Origin: VAXT01 sp038040395
GTDB taxonomy: Bacteria > Actinomycetota > Thermoleophilia > Gaiellales > Gaiellaceae
Reading direction: 5' to 3'
Assembly (NCBI GenBank): GCA_038040395.1
Contig: JBBPIJ010000015.1
Coordinates: forward strand, 1 to 61,532
DNA length: 61,532 bases
This document shows, piece after piece, positions 25,394 to 34,193 of this stretch (position 1 is its first letter; the number at the start of each line of letters is the position of its first letter). A program made the translations under genes and the position numbers. The notes below the pieces were generated by a model. That model did no database searches, had not been told where the DNA came from, and saw nothing but the letters and a program-made list of their open reading frames with translations.

Positions 25394-26128
25394 ATGCACC
25401 TGCTGTTCCTCGACGAAAGCGGAAAGCTCGATCAGGGCGGGCTGTTCGCGCTCGGCGGCATCGCGATCAACGATGCGAGCTGGCTCGACCTGAAGGAGCT
25501 TTGGCAGGCAACGCTGCGGGAGGCCGGCTGGCCCCTCGACCGCGAGATCAAATGGCACGGCATCCGAACCGGTGAGGTCCCGCCCGCGCTCGCCGACGCG
25601 CTCTTCGAGGCGCTCGGCCGAGCCCCGTTCACCTGCTACGTGGCCGTCATGGACCTCGACCGCGGCCCGGAGGAGTTCCCGACCGACGAGTTCGCCTACT
25701 TCCGCTCACCCGAGGACGTCTACGCGACCGCGCTCATGTTCCTCGCCGAGCGGTTCGAGCACCTGCTCGACGCCGAGGACGAGCGAGGCCTGATCGTCGT
25801 CGACAGCCGCTTCCGCGAGCAGGACACGCGCCTGCGCCGCTTCTTCGGCGACCTCCAGGAGGAGGGCACGCCGTACATGAAGCTCGGGCGCATCGTCGAG
25901 GGCCTCTTTCTTGGCCCAAGCCACTACTCGATCGGCCTCCAGTGCGCCGATCTTGTCGTCGCCGCGACCGTGGCCGCCGAGCGCGGGGTTGGGCTGGCGA
26001 GCGGCTACCTGAAGAAGCTCCGGCCTCGATTCGCCGTGCATCCAGCGACGGGCGAGATCGCCGGCGTGGGCCTCAAGCGCTTTCCCGAGGCGGGTGACCG
26101 GGCACGGGAGCATCACCGGCTGTTCTAA
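25394..26128 (+). CDS. DUF3800 domain protein
   Basis: 244 residues. The family core is an RNase H-like fold: MHLLFLDESGKLDQGGLFALGGIAIND at the N-terminus, EIKWHGIRTG, GLIVVDSRFREQDTRLRRFFGDL and HYSIGLQCADLVVAATVAAERG with the acidic residues (Asp7, Glu8, Asp in VVDS, Asp in CADL) that would form a metal site. DUF3800 genes are often found in accessory and defence loci. Stop overlaps that of the convergent MazF-like gene by 4 bp. Confidence 0.85.
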   Translation: MHLLFLDESGKLDQGGLFALGGIAINDASWLDLKELWQATLREAGWPLDREIKWHGIRTGEVPPALADALFEALGRAPFTCYVAVMDLDRGPEEFPTDEFAYFRSPEDVYATALMFLAERFEHLLDAEDERGLIVVDSRFREQDTRLRRFFGDLQEEGTPYMKLGRIVEGLFLGPSHYSIGLQCADLVVAATVAAERGVGLASGYLKKLRPRFAVHPATGEIAGVGLKRFPEAGDRAREHHRLF

Positions 26129-26457
26129 GGACGGGACAGGTCCAGGGCGCGCCGCAAAGCATCCTCAACCTCGAGCACCTTCGGGAGGCTCAGCTCGCCG
26201 GAGTACCGCCGAAAGAGGTCGCGATCGATCGTGAAGAGGTCGTGGCAAAGCACGTAGCCGGCCTGCTCGAGACCCGCCTCACCGGACTCGAGCGGAACCG
26301 CCGTCGGGAGCGAACGTTTCTTGTCGACCGACGTGATCCGCGCGACGATCGCAGCTTTCAACGCGTCCTGAATCGGCTGCCACGAGACGATCAGCGCCGG
26401 CTTGTCGCCCACGCCTGGGATGTCAACGAACCAGACCGCGCCGCGACTGAAGCTCAC
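26125..26457 (-). CDS. MazF/PemK-type endoribonuclease toxin
   Basis: 110 residues, GTG start overlapping the antitoxin stop (GTGA). SRGAVWFVDIPGVGDKPALIVSWQPIQDALKAAIVARITS is the SH3-like MazF core; later VPLESGEAGLEQAGYVLCHDLFTIDRDLF fits the dimer and RNA-binding part. The usual R/T catalytic pair is not securely placed. Confidence 0.82.
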   Translation of the reverse strand: MSFSRGAVWFVDIPGVGDKPALIVSWQPIQDALKAAIVARITSVDKKRSLPTAVPLESGEAGLEQAGYVLCHDLFTIDRDLFRRYSGELSLPKVLEVEDALRRALDLSRP

Positions 26458-26819
26458 TCGTCGCGCCAGCGGTCGGCAGCGGCTCCGAGCGCCCCTTTGC
26501 GAATCGCGGCCCCCTCGTCATCGGCAGACGCCCACTCCTCGTACGCACGCGTGAACTCGAGATCCTGGACCGCCTTCTCGGTGGCTTCGACGAAGAGCTC
26601 GAACGTCGACCTGAAGAGAGCGGACTGGTTCTCGAGCTCGTCGAGCGAGCGTGCACGCCGCGCAACGGCAAGACAGAAGCCGCTCATCGCGTCGCGAAGC
26701 GCCGTGCCCCCGCTGTCGTCCTCGGCGAGCAGATCGCGCCAGGCGCGAAACGCATCGCGCGTCCGGGGCGCGAGATCCTCGGTCGCTCGGAATGTGTATG
26801 TCTTCTCTTTTGTAGTCAT
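26454..26819 (-). CDS. Antitoxin of the MazF-like module
   Basis: 121 residues. The N-terminus TYTFRATEDLAPRTRDAFRAWRDLLAED could be an RHH-like DNA-binding segment; the remainder is helical and acidic with EWASADDEGAAIRKGALGAAADRW, a plausible toxin-wrapping tail. Identity as antitoxin rests mostly on the 4-bp overlap with the toxin gene. A TAGATT box lies 5 bases upstream of the ATG, so the transcript may be leaderless. Confidence 0.7.
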   Translation of the reverse strand: MTTKEKTYTFRATEDLAPRTRDAFRAWRDLLAEDDSGGTALRDAMSGFCLAVARRARSLDELENQSALFRSTFELFVEATEKAVQDLEFTRAYEEWASADDEGAAIRKGALGAAADRWRDE

Positions 26820-26932
26820 GTCCGAATCTATTATGTATTACCTTCAACATACCACGATTTGTGGTTGGTGAGAAGGACGTGAGGGCATTCGACCCCCCTA
26901 GCTAGCCTCGCGCCACCTTGATCGATTCAACT

Positions 26933-26946
26933 TGATGTATGATGTA
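26933..26946. promoter_or_regulatory. Tandem TGATGTA repeats, operator/-10 region
   Basis: TGATGTA occurs twice in tandem (26933-26939, 26940-26946), overlapping a TATGAT -10-like box 9 bases before the ATG at 26953. The same half-site builds the inverted repeat of the module at 22701. Confidence 0.55.
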
Positions 26947-26952
26947 TAGGCG

Positions 26953-27246
26953 ATGAAGCGGACAAACATCTATCTCGACGACGACCAACTGGCGCTCCTT
27001 CGCGGGCTCGGCGAGTCGCGGGGTGAACCCGTCGCAGCGCTCGTCCGCGAAGCCGTCGACGCCTGGTTGAGCGCGCAGGGCGCCCGCCAGATCCCGCGTG
27101 ACGAGTGGGAGAGCCGCTTCGACGCGCTGCTGACCCGGAGGGCTCGCATCGCAGAGGAGCAGGGCTTCACGGAGGAGGAAGTGGAGCGGAACGTGACGGA
27201 GGCGATCCGAGAGGTCCGGAAAGCTCGCGCTGCGCGTCGTCGTTGA
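26953..27246 (+). CDS. Ribbon-helix-helix antitoxin
   Basis: 97 residues. KRTNIYLDDDQLALLRGLGESRGEPVAALVREAVDAWLSAQG is a clear RHH domain; the tail is a charged helix (TEEEVERNVTEAIREVRKARAARRR). The toxin frame follows in the +1 frame and overlaps its last codons. Confidence 0.88.
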   Translation: MKRTNIYLDDDQLALLRGLGESRGEPVAALVREAVDAWLSAQGARQIPRDEWESRFDALLTRRARIAEEQGFTEEEVERNVTEAIREVRKARAARRR

Positions 27247-27649
27247 CACCAACGTCTGGATCTCAGGCCTGATTGTTCGCGAGAGCCCACCCGGACTGAT
27301 CATCAGCGCGGTGCGACAGCGGAGAATCGAGGTCGTCGGCTCGTGGGACCTCGCTACCGAGCTCGCCGCCGTCCTTCCGAGGCCCAAGCTCCGGCGCTAC
27401 GAGATCTCCGCGGAGGACATCCGCGAGCTGCTCGTCCTCGTGGGCCGCGACCTGCCCGACGTCGATGTCGAGGTCGAGCTACGCGATCTCCGCGATGCCC
27501 CGGTCGTCGCGGCGGCGATCGCAGGGCGCGCGGAAGCAATCGTCACGGGCGATCTCGATCTCCTCGACAACGAGGAGCTCCGAGCCTGGCTGACCGAACG
27601 AGGCGTCGGGCTGCTGACGCCTCGCGACCTCATCAAACAGCTCGAATGA
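27230..27649 (+). CDS. PIN-domain toxin without a normal start codon
   Basis: The PIN core is LRVVVDTNVWISGLIV, VVGSWDLATELAAVLPRP, ELRDLRDAPVVAAAIAGRAEAIVTGDLDLLDNE. The frame opens at 27197, and before the catalytic Asp (27245-27247) there is no ATG, GTG or TTG. CTG at 27230 is the best candidate; the next standard start, a GTG at 27311, would lose the catalytic Asp. Read from CTG it is 139 residues, normal for the PIN family. The antitoxin TGA (27244-27246) is in the zero frame, so reinitiation or +1 frameshifting at the stop are alternatives. Confidence 0.75.
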   Translation: MRVVVDTNVWISGLIVRESPPGLIISAVRQRRIEVVGSWDLATELAAVLPRPKLRRYEISAEDIRELLVLVGRDLPDVDVEVELRDLRDAPVVAAAIAGRAEAIVTGDLDLLDNEELRAWLTERGVGLLTPRDLIKQLE

Positions 27650-27660
27650 GTCGAGATATC

Positions 27661-27683
27661 GACCATCTCGATTCGAGATGGTC
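27661..27683. terminator. Hairpin between convergent genes
   Basis: GACCATCTCG and CGAGATGGTC with a 3-nt loop give a perfect 10-bp stem right after the PIN gene and touching the stop codon of the helicase gene. It could end both transcripts; no T-run. Confidence 0.55.
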
Positions 27684-30600
27684 TACGCGGCGCCTTCTAC
27701 GAACAGACAGAGCGCGTTCGCCATGCGCATCTGCTCGATCGAGCGGCACCCGACTTCCAGGAGCTTCGGGCTCGCCACCACATACGCCAGACACTTCGCG
27801 CGCGACACCGCCACATTCAGGCGGTTCCGCGAGAGCAGGAACTCGAGATTGCGCGGCACATAGCCGGCGCTCGATGTCGCCATCGAGAAGAACGTGACCG
27901 GGGCCTCCTGGCCCTGGAACTTGTCGACCGTGCCGATCCGCGCCCCACGCGGGAGCGCCTCGGCCAGGCACTTCACCTGTTCGTTGTACGGCGCGACGAC
28001 CAGGATGTCGTTGAGCCCCAGCGGCCTCGTGACGCCCTCCTTGTCCGTCCACTCCTCGCCCAGCAACCGCTCGAACTCCTCCCCCACCCGCGCGGCCTCC
28101 TCGGCCGACGAGCGGCGGTTGCCCTCGTGCTCAACGGCCAGGAACCGCAACCCTGTGCCGACGCTCGTCGACTGCCGCTCGCACCCCTCGGCCGGCTCGA
28201 GCCTGCTCTCGTAGAACGCGTCCGAGATGAAGCGGCACACGTCCGGGTGCATGCGGAACGAGCGCTCGAGGAAGAGGCCGCGATCCTCCGGGATCGTCTG
28301 CGCGTCTCCGAGCAGGTGCTCGAGCACCGATGCGCCCGAGCCGCCTGGGTGCGTCCCCTGCGAGACCTGGGCGAGCTGCACCGGGTCGCCGAGCAGGACG
28401 AGCGTCCGCGCGGAGGTGCCCATCGCCAGCGCATCGGCGAGAGAGACCTGTCCCGCCTCGTCAATGAAGAGGTAGTCCAGCTTCTGGTCGAACTCGGGCC
28501 GCGCGAAAAGCCACGCCGTCCCGGCCAGGAGCCGAAGCTCGGGGTCGAGAAACGGCTCGATATCGTCCGCGCTCTCGATCGGCCCGCGCTCGTACTCGGA
28601 CTCCGGACCGCCGCTCGACTTCTTCAGCCCGGGCACCTTGAGGCCGGCGTCCACGATCTCGTCGAGCAGGTTGTGGATCGCCTTGTGGCTTGTCGCGGCA
28701 ACCCCCACACGCTTGCCCTGGTCGAGTAGGTGCAGGATCAACCGCGCGCCCTTCCACGTCTTCCCGGAGCCCGGAGGCCCCTGGATGAAGAGGTGCCGGC
28801 CCTCCACGCGGTCGACGAGCTCCTTCATCTCGTCGAGCTCGGCGACCTGCACGCGCTCCCCGCCGAGCGGCGGCTCACGCCGCAGGACACCCTCGAGAGC
28901 CGCAAAGCGCCCGTCGCCGTCTCGCACCGAGCGGCCGAGTCGCATCAGCGCCTCGCGCTGGCGCCGCGTGTCCCAAGCGCCGCCGGGAATCAGCGCCCGC
29001 GGCAGTGGCTGCTCGTCCACCTTCGGTCCACGGCGCAGCTTGAGCTTCCCGGCGACGTCGTCCAGGTCTACGAGCGATCCCGGGCTTTTGCCCGTGTACG
29101 GGTCGACGACCTCGTCGCCGGGATCGAGCTTGTGCTGCTGGACCGGGAACAAGAACGTGTAGATGCGCGACTTCTTGTGCACCTCCGGCTCCCGGCCGTC
29201 CCACTCGAGGCCGCCGATCGACTCTGCGTCCTCGATCAGCTCCGGCACCGTCTGCTCCAGCCGCCGGAAGAACGCCCACCAGACCGGCTTCGCCTCGCGC
29301 CGGTGGTACTCGAGCAGGAGCCCCGCGAGCCGCGCCGTCTCCTCGTCGCGCGCGAGCAGCACCTCGCGCAGCTCCTCCCGCTCGGCGAGCTCCTCCTCAT
29401 CCTCGGGCTTGATCTCGCGCACCTCGGGCGGCGCGCGCCAGGGGATCTCAGTCCCCCACGCCGCCAGCGCGTCGGCCTTCCGCTCGATCAACCACTCGCG
29501 GAGCAGATAGGTCGAGAGGCAGTCCTCGCGGTTGTACTCCTCGATCCCGTCGAGGATCGACTGGTCACGCTCGTCGACCCAGCGCTCATAGAGGACGATC
29601 GAGTCGCCACCAGATTGGAGCTCGGCCTCGCGCCCCATGTAGAACTGCTCGACGCTCTTGATCGAGTAGTTGGGGTGGGAGATCCGCACCCCCTGGCGCA
29701 CGACCGCGAGGAGGTCGACGAGCACCTCGCCGCGGAGGAGGTCGTCGACGGCGTCCTCGCGCGTCGCGTACTCGCCCATCAGGCGCTTGAGCGTGGTCTG
29801 CTCGTAAGACGCGTAGTGGTAGACGTGCAGGTCGGGGTGGCGCTCGAGCCGCTCGCCGACGTAATCCATGAACTCCTCGAACGCGCGCCGCTCCTCGTCG
29901 CGATCATGAGCCCAGAAGGCGCGGAACCGCTCCTCGCCGTCCTCGTGCCAGAGGACGCCGAAGAGGTACTCGAGCCCGCCGGTCGGCTCCCAGTACGGGT
30001 CGCCCTCCATGTCGAAGAAAAGGTCGCCGGGAGAGGGCTTCGGGAGCAGCGCGAGGCCGCGCTCGTCCTCCGGGCGGAGCGTGTCGAAGGCGTGCTCGCC
30101 CGTGCGCCGGTGGCGGAGCTGGAGCTCGGCCTGGTGACGGATGTTCTCGAAGGATCCGACGGCGATATGCGGGACGGCGGTCTCAGGCGGTGTGTCCCCG
30201 AGCCCGGCGAGCGTCGTGATCCCGGCCTCGCCGAGGCGAACGATCTGGCCGCGGCGGATGTTGGCGACGCGGGTTAGGTGGTCGTGCTCGTCCCACCAGG
30301 CCTCGCAGAGCGGGAGGAAGTCGCACATCGAACAATGCGCGACCGGCCAGGGCTCGGTCAGCCGAGGGTTGTGAACGGCGTCGAGAAAGCGCCCGCGGAC
30401 GCGCCGGTAGTAGGCGAGGAAGTCGAGGACGCGGTAGCTCTCGGTCTCGCCGGAGCCGAGCGCGATGTGCATTCGCTCGGGCAGCCGCCCCTGGACGCGC
30501 CCGATCTGCTCGGAGTAGAAGCAGAGCTGGAGCACATGCGCCGGCTTCCCGTGCCGCGCGAGCTTTGTGTCGTAGGCCTCGTAGGAGCCGTCAGGCCCGC

Positions 30601-30964
30601 GGATCACGAAGTCTGCGAGCCCGCGCCACTCGCCGTCGAGAAAGGCGGCCTGGTAGACGACCTCGCGTCCGGCGTGAATCGCGTCCGAGGTCTCGCGCGC
30701 GGCGCGCTCCCAGTCCCATTCGCCGTCGTCGCCGGCGATCTCGATCGTGACGACGTCGCGCCCGTCGGCGAGCAGCTGCGCGAGGTAAGCGCGCTCGTGC
30801 TCGTCCCCCTTGCGCCGGATCAGCGCGGCCTGGGCGTCCTCGACGTGCGGCTTGACGAGCTCGCCGCGCGCGACCTTCAGCTCGAGCTGGGTCAGATGCT
30901 CGCACTCAAGGTAGGCCGTCACATCGGACGGCGAGAAGGAGAGTTGGCCGTTAGCTGCTCGCAC
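27683..30964 (-). CDS. TM0106-type RecB-like nuclease fused to SF1 helicase
   Basis: 1093 residues. The N-terminal RecB/Cas4-like nuclease begins SPSDVTAYLECEHLTQLEL and has YEAYDTKLARH (D-x-K type site) and a CSMC...C cysteine cluster (CSMCDFLPLC) typical of iron-sulfur-linked nucleases. The middle (about 310-490) is an RNase H-like nuclease of the RNase_H_2 kind (LFFDMEGDPYWE, RVYHYASYEQTTLKRLM-like). The C-terminal SF1 helicase has HLFIQGPPGSGKTWKGARL, YLFIDEAGQVSLADALAMG, LVLLGDPVQLAQVSQG, GTVDKFQGQEAPVTFFSMA and NVAVSRAKCLAYV. A DNA-repair or defence role is likely; Dna2-like by architecture. Confidence 0.9.
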   Translation of the reverse strand: MRAANGQLSFSPSDVTAYLECEHLTQLELKVARGELVKPHVEDAQAALIRRKGDEHERAYLAQLLADGRDVVTIEIAGDDGEWDWERAARETSDAIHAGREVVYQAAFLDGEWRGLADFVIRGPDGSYEAYDTKLARHGKPAHVLQLCFYSEQIGRVQGRLPERMHIALGSGETESYRVLDFLAYYRRVRGRFLDAVHNPRLTEPWPVAHCSMCDFLPLCEAWWDEHDHLTRVANIRRGQIVRLGEAGITTLAGLGDTPPETAVPHIAVGSFENIRHQAELQLRHRRTGEHAFDTLRPEDERGLALLPKPSPGDLFFDMEGDPYWEPTGGLEYLFGVLWHEDGEERFRAFWAHDRDEERRAFEEFMDYVGERLERHPDLHVYHYASYEQTTLKRLMGEYATREDAVDDLLRGEVLVDLLAVVRQGVRISHPNYSIKSVEQFYMGREAELQSGGDSIVLYERWVDERDQSILDGIEEYNREDCLSTYLLREWLIERKADALAAWGTEIPWRAPPEVREIKPEDEEELAEREELREVLLARDEETARLAGLLLEYHRREAKPVWWAFFRRLEQTVPELIEDAESIGGLEWDGREPEVHKKSRIYTFLFPVQQHKLDPGDEVVDPYTGKSPGSLVDLDDVAGKLKLRRGPKVDEQPLPRALIPGGAWDTRRQREALMRLGRSVRDGDGRFAALEGVLRREPPLGGERVQVAELDEMKELVDRVEGRHLFIQGPPGSGKTWKGARLILHLLDQGKRVGVAATSHKAIHNLLDEIVDAGLKVPGLKKSSGGPESEYERGPIESADDIEPFLDPELRLLAGTAWLFARPEFDQKLDYLFIDEAGQVSLADALAMGTSARTLVLLGDPVQLAQVSQGTHPGGSGASVLEHLLGDAQTIPEDRGLFLERSFRMHPDVCRFISDAFYESRLEPAEGCERQSTSVGTGLRFLAVEHEGNRRSSAEEAARVGEEFERLLGEEWTDKEGVTRPLGLNDILVVAPYNEQVKCLAEALPRGARIGTVDKFQGQEAPVTFFSMATSSAGYVPRNLEFLLSRNRLNVAVSRAKCLAYVVASPKLLEVGCRSIEQMRMANALCLFVEGAA

Positions 30965-31524
30965 GTAGAAATGAGTCGCAATAAGGGGGATTTGGCCTTA
31001 CGAGCCGCCTGCGATCACGTCGTGCGCCGCGTGTTCCGCCTCTTCGCTTTATCTTCCAGCAGGAACGGCGCAAGATTACGGACATGCGCGTACTGTGCGG
31101 GCTCGTGGGTGCTGGGGTAGGGCTAATCCTCATCAAGCAGATCCCACCTCCGAATCTCAGCCTCACAAGCTACGCGACGGGCTATGACCTCCTAACCGGA
31201 CATCGCATCTCGCCTGGCGCGGATGGGTCATCGTCGCTGCGGCTCTCGCAGGCTTCTTGCTCGGGAGCAGCCTGTACCGGCGGAGCGTCCATGCGGAGGG
31301 TTCGTCACCCCCGGACGAGCCAAATTCCACGTAATGCGAAGCGAAGACTGGTGTTTTCGTCGGAGCTCTATGGCAGACGAGGACTCATAGGCCCGCGCTC
31401 GGGCTGGTAGGGGAACGCAAGATCAAGCGCCGCTGAGACGTCGGGCACCTGATCGATCGTCGGCACCCGCCAGTTCCGAGTCCTCTTATTAGCTGGTCCT
31501 GAGTGGGGTAGCTCTGCCTGACTG
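30965..31524. other. 560-bp gene-poor gap at the left edge of the defence island
   Basis: No convincing gene. A + strand frame at about 31198-31335 encodes a hydrophobic helix and a tail (WVIVAAALAGFLLGSSLYRR...) but has no start codon, and looks like the remnant of a small membrane protein. GC is lower than in the neighbouring helicase gene. It may hold promoter sequence of the helicase (near 30970-31090). Confidence 0.5.
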
Positions 31525-33072
31525 CTAGAGATACGAGTCCGGCACCGGCCCACCCGGGAGGGGCCCGGCGGGGCCGGTGAAAGGCGTCCACGGGGGGTTC
31601 CGGTCGTAGAAGTAGACGTTGTTCTGTTGCAGCACGCTGAAAAACGGATCAGCCGCAACCCATTGCGCAGCAGATCCCAGCCACCCTTTGATAGTTCCTT
31701 CGTAGGCCATCAGCCAATTGGGCCCGCTCATGACGTCGTTGTAGTTGATTAGCGCCTCCCACGCTGTCCTGTCTAGCGCTGCCGCCGGGAAAAGACCTCG
31801 CGAATCAGCGTCAAGCGCGAGCAGCGCGACAAAATCGTCCTCCATGGCGCTCACGGCTTCAGCTGCAGCTGTACTGAGGTTGATCTGAAAGGTGATCGCA
31901 GCCCACAATGCCCACGCAACTTCGCTCCCGTTTCGAAGAGGGGCGTGTCTCAGGATGAGCGCCTCAACTACTTCGGCCGCTCCGGCCGGATTGATGGGAA
32001 CACCTACCTGCTGTGACTTGACCAAAAGAAGATCTACCGCGGTGGCCATCGTTGTGGGTTCTGAAGAGACAGCCGACCAGACCAACGCCTGGAAGGTGGG
32101 CCAGGTCAGCGCGTCGACTTGCACGTTCATGCCCTTGAGGAGCGTGTACCTCAGTGCGCCGGGCTGCTGACGGGCGATTTCGGCAGAGCGGCTGAATAGG
32201 GAGATGATGTCGTTGAGCGCTTGCCGTGAAGTAGCGGTACGAATGGGAAACGTCGAAATCTCGCGGGTCCACGTTGTCTGAAAAGGTTGGGGTAGTTCCA
32301 CTACTCGCGTCTTAAATGGATTGATGACGAGCTCGAAGTCACCAAGGGCGCTTTCGAGGTGACCCTGTGCCTCCTCGGCCTCAGCCCGTGTCGGGAAAGC
32401 AGCCTCGTAGTCGTCCAGATACCGAAAGCCTCGGTAACCCTGGATTTTTTGTTTCACAAGACCATCTACGGCCGTCAGCACGATCTCTGCGACGACGAAA
32501 GAGGTGTCAGGACCGATCGGGATCCCGATGGTCTGTCCGCTTTGGCCCCCTCGTAGTTCGCGATCGATGTCATCGCCCTTTGTGTTGTTACGGTTCGCTT
32601 TAGCAAAGGGCTTCGTGTGGAGAGCCCATGGGATGGCATGGGTGTAGAGCGATGAATAGAACTGGCCCACGTCGCTAAACAAGACGTACTTTTGTCCACG
32701 CCAGAGTCTCGGGCGGAGCTTCGATTTCTCGCCGAACCTAAACCGCGGCCGAACGGCACGTTCGGCTGTACGCGTGACGACCGGCCGCGAGATCGCTATG
32801 CGCTGGCTATTGCAATGAGCCTCGATATCGGCCCAATGGGTCTCGAGCACCTGAGCCAGTCTGATGTAGCTGCGGGGGTTCGGAACCTTAAGCGGTCGTC
32901 GGAAGCCGCTCAGTCGAGCAAGGTTATGCCTTGTGCACTCAGTCGGACTGGCGGCTAAAGGCAGCGCACCCGGGTTTGCATTGAGCAGGTCCCCGAGCGG
33001 TGTGGACGTGAATGCTTGAGGCAGTTCGCGTGGGATATACCCCTTGCGGACCAGGGAGACGGCCGTCAGCAC
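31525..33072 (-). CDS. Reverse transcriptase, Abi/DRT-like (defence-associated)
   Basis: 515 residues, GTG start. The opening KGYIPRELPQAFTS fits the N-terminus of Abi/UG-type reverse transcriptases. RT motifs: A, FSDVGQFYSSLYTHAIPWAL (Asp134); B, GQTIGIPIGPDTSFVVAEIVL (183-191); C, FRYLDDYEAAF (Asp220, Asp221); D/E, LVINPFKTRVVELP (251-255). All catalytic aspartates are kept. The C-terminal 250 residues are helical with no RNase H, maturase or integrase domain, which argues against group II intron and transposon RTs. No msr/msd-like structure is evident upstream. Best match is the RT_Bac_retron_I/Abi group; the exact DRT class is not assigned. Confidence 0.85.
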   Translation of the reverse strand: MLTAVSLVRKGYIPRELPQAFTSTPLGDLLNANPGALPLAASPTECTRHNLARLSGFRRPLKVPNPRSYIRLAQVLETHWADIEAHCNSQRIAISRPVVTRTAERAVRPRFRFGEKSKLRPRLWRGQKYVLFSDVGQFYSSLYTHAIPWALHTKPFAKANRNNTKGDDIDRELRGGQSGQTIGIPIGPDTSFVVAEIVLTAVDGLVKQKIQGYRGFRYLDDYEAAFPTRAEAEEAQGHLESALGDFELVINPFKTRVVELPQPFQTTWTREISTFPIRTATSRQALNDIISLFSRSAEIARQQPGALRYTLLKGMNVQVDALTWPTFQALVWSAVSSEPTTMATAVDLLLVKSQQVGVPINPAGAAEVVEALILRHAPLRNGSEVAWALWAAITFQINLSTAAAEAVSAMEDDFVALLALDADSRGLFPAAALDRTAWEALINYNDVMSGPNWLMAYEGTIKGWLGSAAQWVAADPFFSVLQQNNVYFYDRNPPWTPFTGPAGPLPGGPVPDSYL

Positions 33073-33128
33073 TCGGCCATTCGTAGACTAGGAGAACAGA
33101 GTCTTGACACTGTCCCGGCGATGCTCAG

Positions 33129-34028
33129 CTATTGCTCGCGGTCGTAAGCGTCCTTAAGAAGCTTGAACGCGTACACGAGGTCGTTGGGACCGGCGAGGTC
33201 GAAGGCCCACTGGTAGCCCCACTGATAGCTCCGGATGTCCTTGGCTCGATTGTCCGGGTCATCGATCTCATCGGGTCCTTTGAACTGGCACATAACGCCG
33301 GTCTTCTTGAACAGACACGCAGCGAAGCTCTTCGTCGTCCGGTACGTAATCTGGCTCTTCTGGTTCACCCTCTCCTCAGCGCCCTCTAGAGCAACGAGCC
33401 GGTCGCGCAGATCAAGGAAGGCGGCCCAAGCGGTTTCGTTGGTCTTCTCTCGGTGATAGTCGAGCGTGTACTCGATTTCAAGTTTAGACGCATCCCCGTC
33501 CTGTAGCTTCGGGCCGACAGGCTTCTTGCCCTTGGACGACAGCGGCTCGTTGACGGACTCGAGCACAAATGTTCCGTCGGAGTAGCGCTGATAACGCAGG
33601 AGCTCTACGTTGTCGCGCAACCGATTTACCGCATACGGATCGAACTTGGTGTAGCTCGTGGCCACGAGGATGAGCCGTGGCTCCTGCCATGAGATTTCAA
33701 TGTCTGCCCCAAGGTTTTTCTGAACGGCAAGCTCATAGTCGCCACGGTGGTCGAGCAGCCAATCGAGGTAGTAGAGACCCTGATTCATCACATCCCCGAC
33801 TTGCCCGAGCTTGTACTCGACAATGACCGGGTTGCCCCCCTCGTCGAGCCCCAGAGTGTCGATCCGACCTCCGTGCTTGTCGCCGGTCTGAAACTCAGTA
33901 CCTACAAAACGAACACCGAGTAACTCCTCGAGGTTGGCTTCAACAAACGCTTGAAGCTCCTTTTCAGTCGCAAAGGACACCGGCGACAGCTGGGTGACCT
34001 GTCCGTTTTGCGTCTCGAAAACCGGCAC
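33129..34028 (-). CDS. PD-(D/E)xK nuclease-like protein (DUF91/DUF5655 type)
   Basis: 299 residues, GTG start. TEKELQAFVEANLEELLGVRFVGTEF is the lead-in of NucS/DUF91-like nucleases; GGRIDTLGLDEGGNPVIVEYKLG supplies Asp57, Glu71 and Lys73 of the PD-(D/E)xK site. The C-terminal half (YRTTKSFAACLF, RSYQWGYQWAFDLAGPNDLVYAFKLLKDAY) resembles the DUF5655 domain seen on many such proteins. It lies 56 bp upstream of the RT gene in the same direction, a possible two-gene unit. Confidence 0.85.
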   Translation of the reverse strand: MPVFETQNGQVTQLSPVSFATEKELQAFVEANLEELLGVRFVGTEFQTGDKHGGRIDTLGLDEGGNPVIVEYKLGQVGDVMNQGLYYLDWLLDHRGDYELAVQKNLGADIEISWQEPRLILVATSYTKFDPYAVNRLRDNVELLRYQRYSDGTFVLESVNEPLSSKGKKPVGPKLQDGDASKLEIEYTLDYHREKTNETAWAAFLDLRDRLVALEGAEERVNQKSQITYRTTKSFAACLFKKTGVMCQFKGPDEIDDPDNRAKDIRSYQWGYQWAFDLAGPNDLVYAFKLLKDAYDREQ

Positions 34029-34193
34029 GGCGGCATTTTCCCCTACAACAGGCTCAATTTTGCGAAGCCTCGCCCCAGATAGTAAGCGGCGCTTGTCACA
34101 GATTGGCTCGGATCTTGCCCAGAGTCGCCCCAGAACGCGGTGAGCACAGGCGTACTGACGGGCCGCCTTCAGCAGACTGCTTGACGGCGGGAG

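Noticed and set aside
28730..30277. 515-codon + strand frame opposite the nuclease-helicase gene
   Set aside because: Antisense shadow; the minus-strand helicase motifs are clear.
31084..31410. 108-codon + strand frame in the gap
   Set aside because: No domain, no ribosome site, and composition changes along the frame; more likely chance.
33073..33128. Retron msr/msd RNA upstream of the RT
   Set aside because: Only 56 bp separate the RT from the nuclease gene and no extended paired structure with a branching G is visible; the RT has a long C-terminal helical extension unlike retron RTs.
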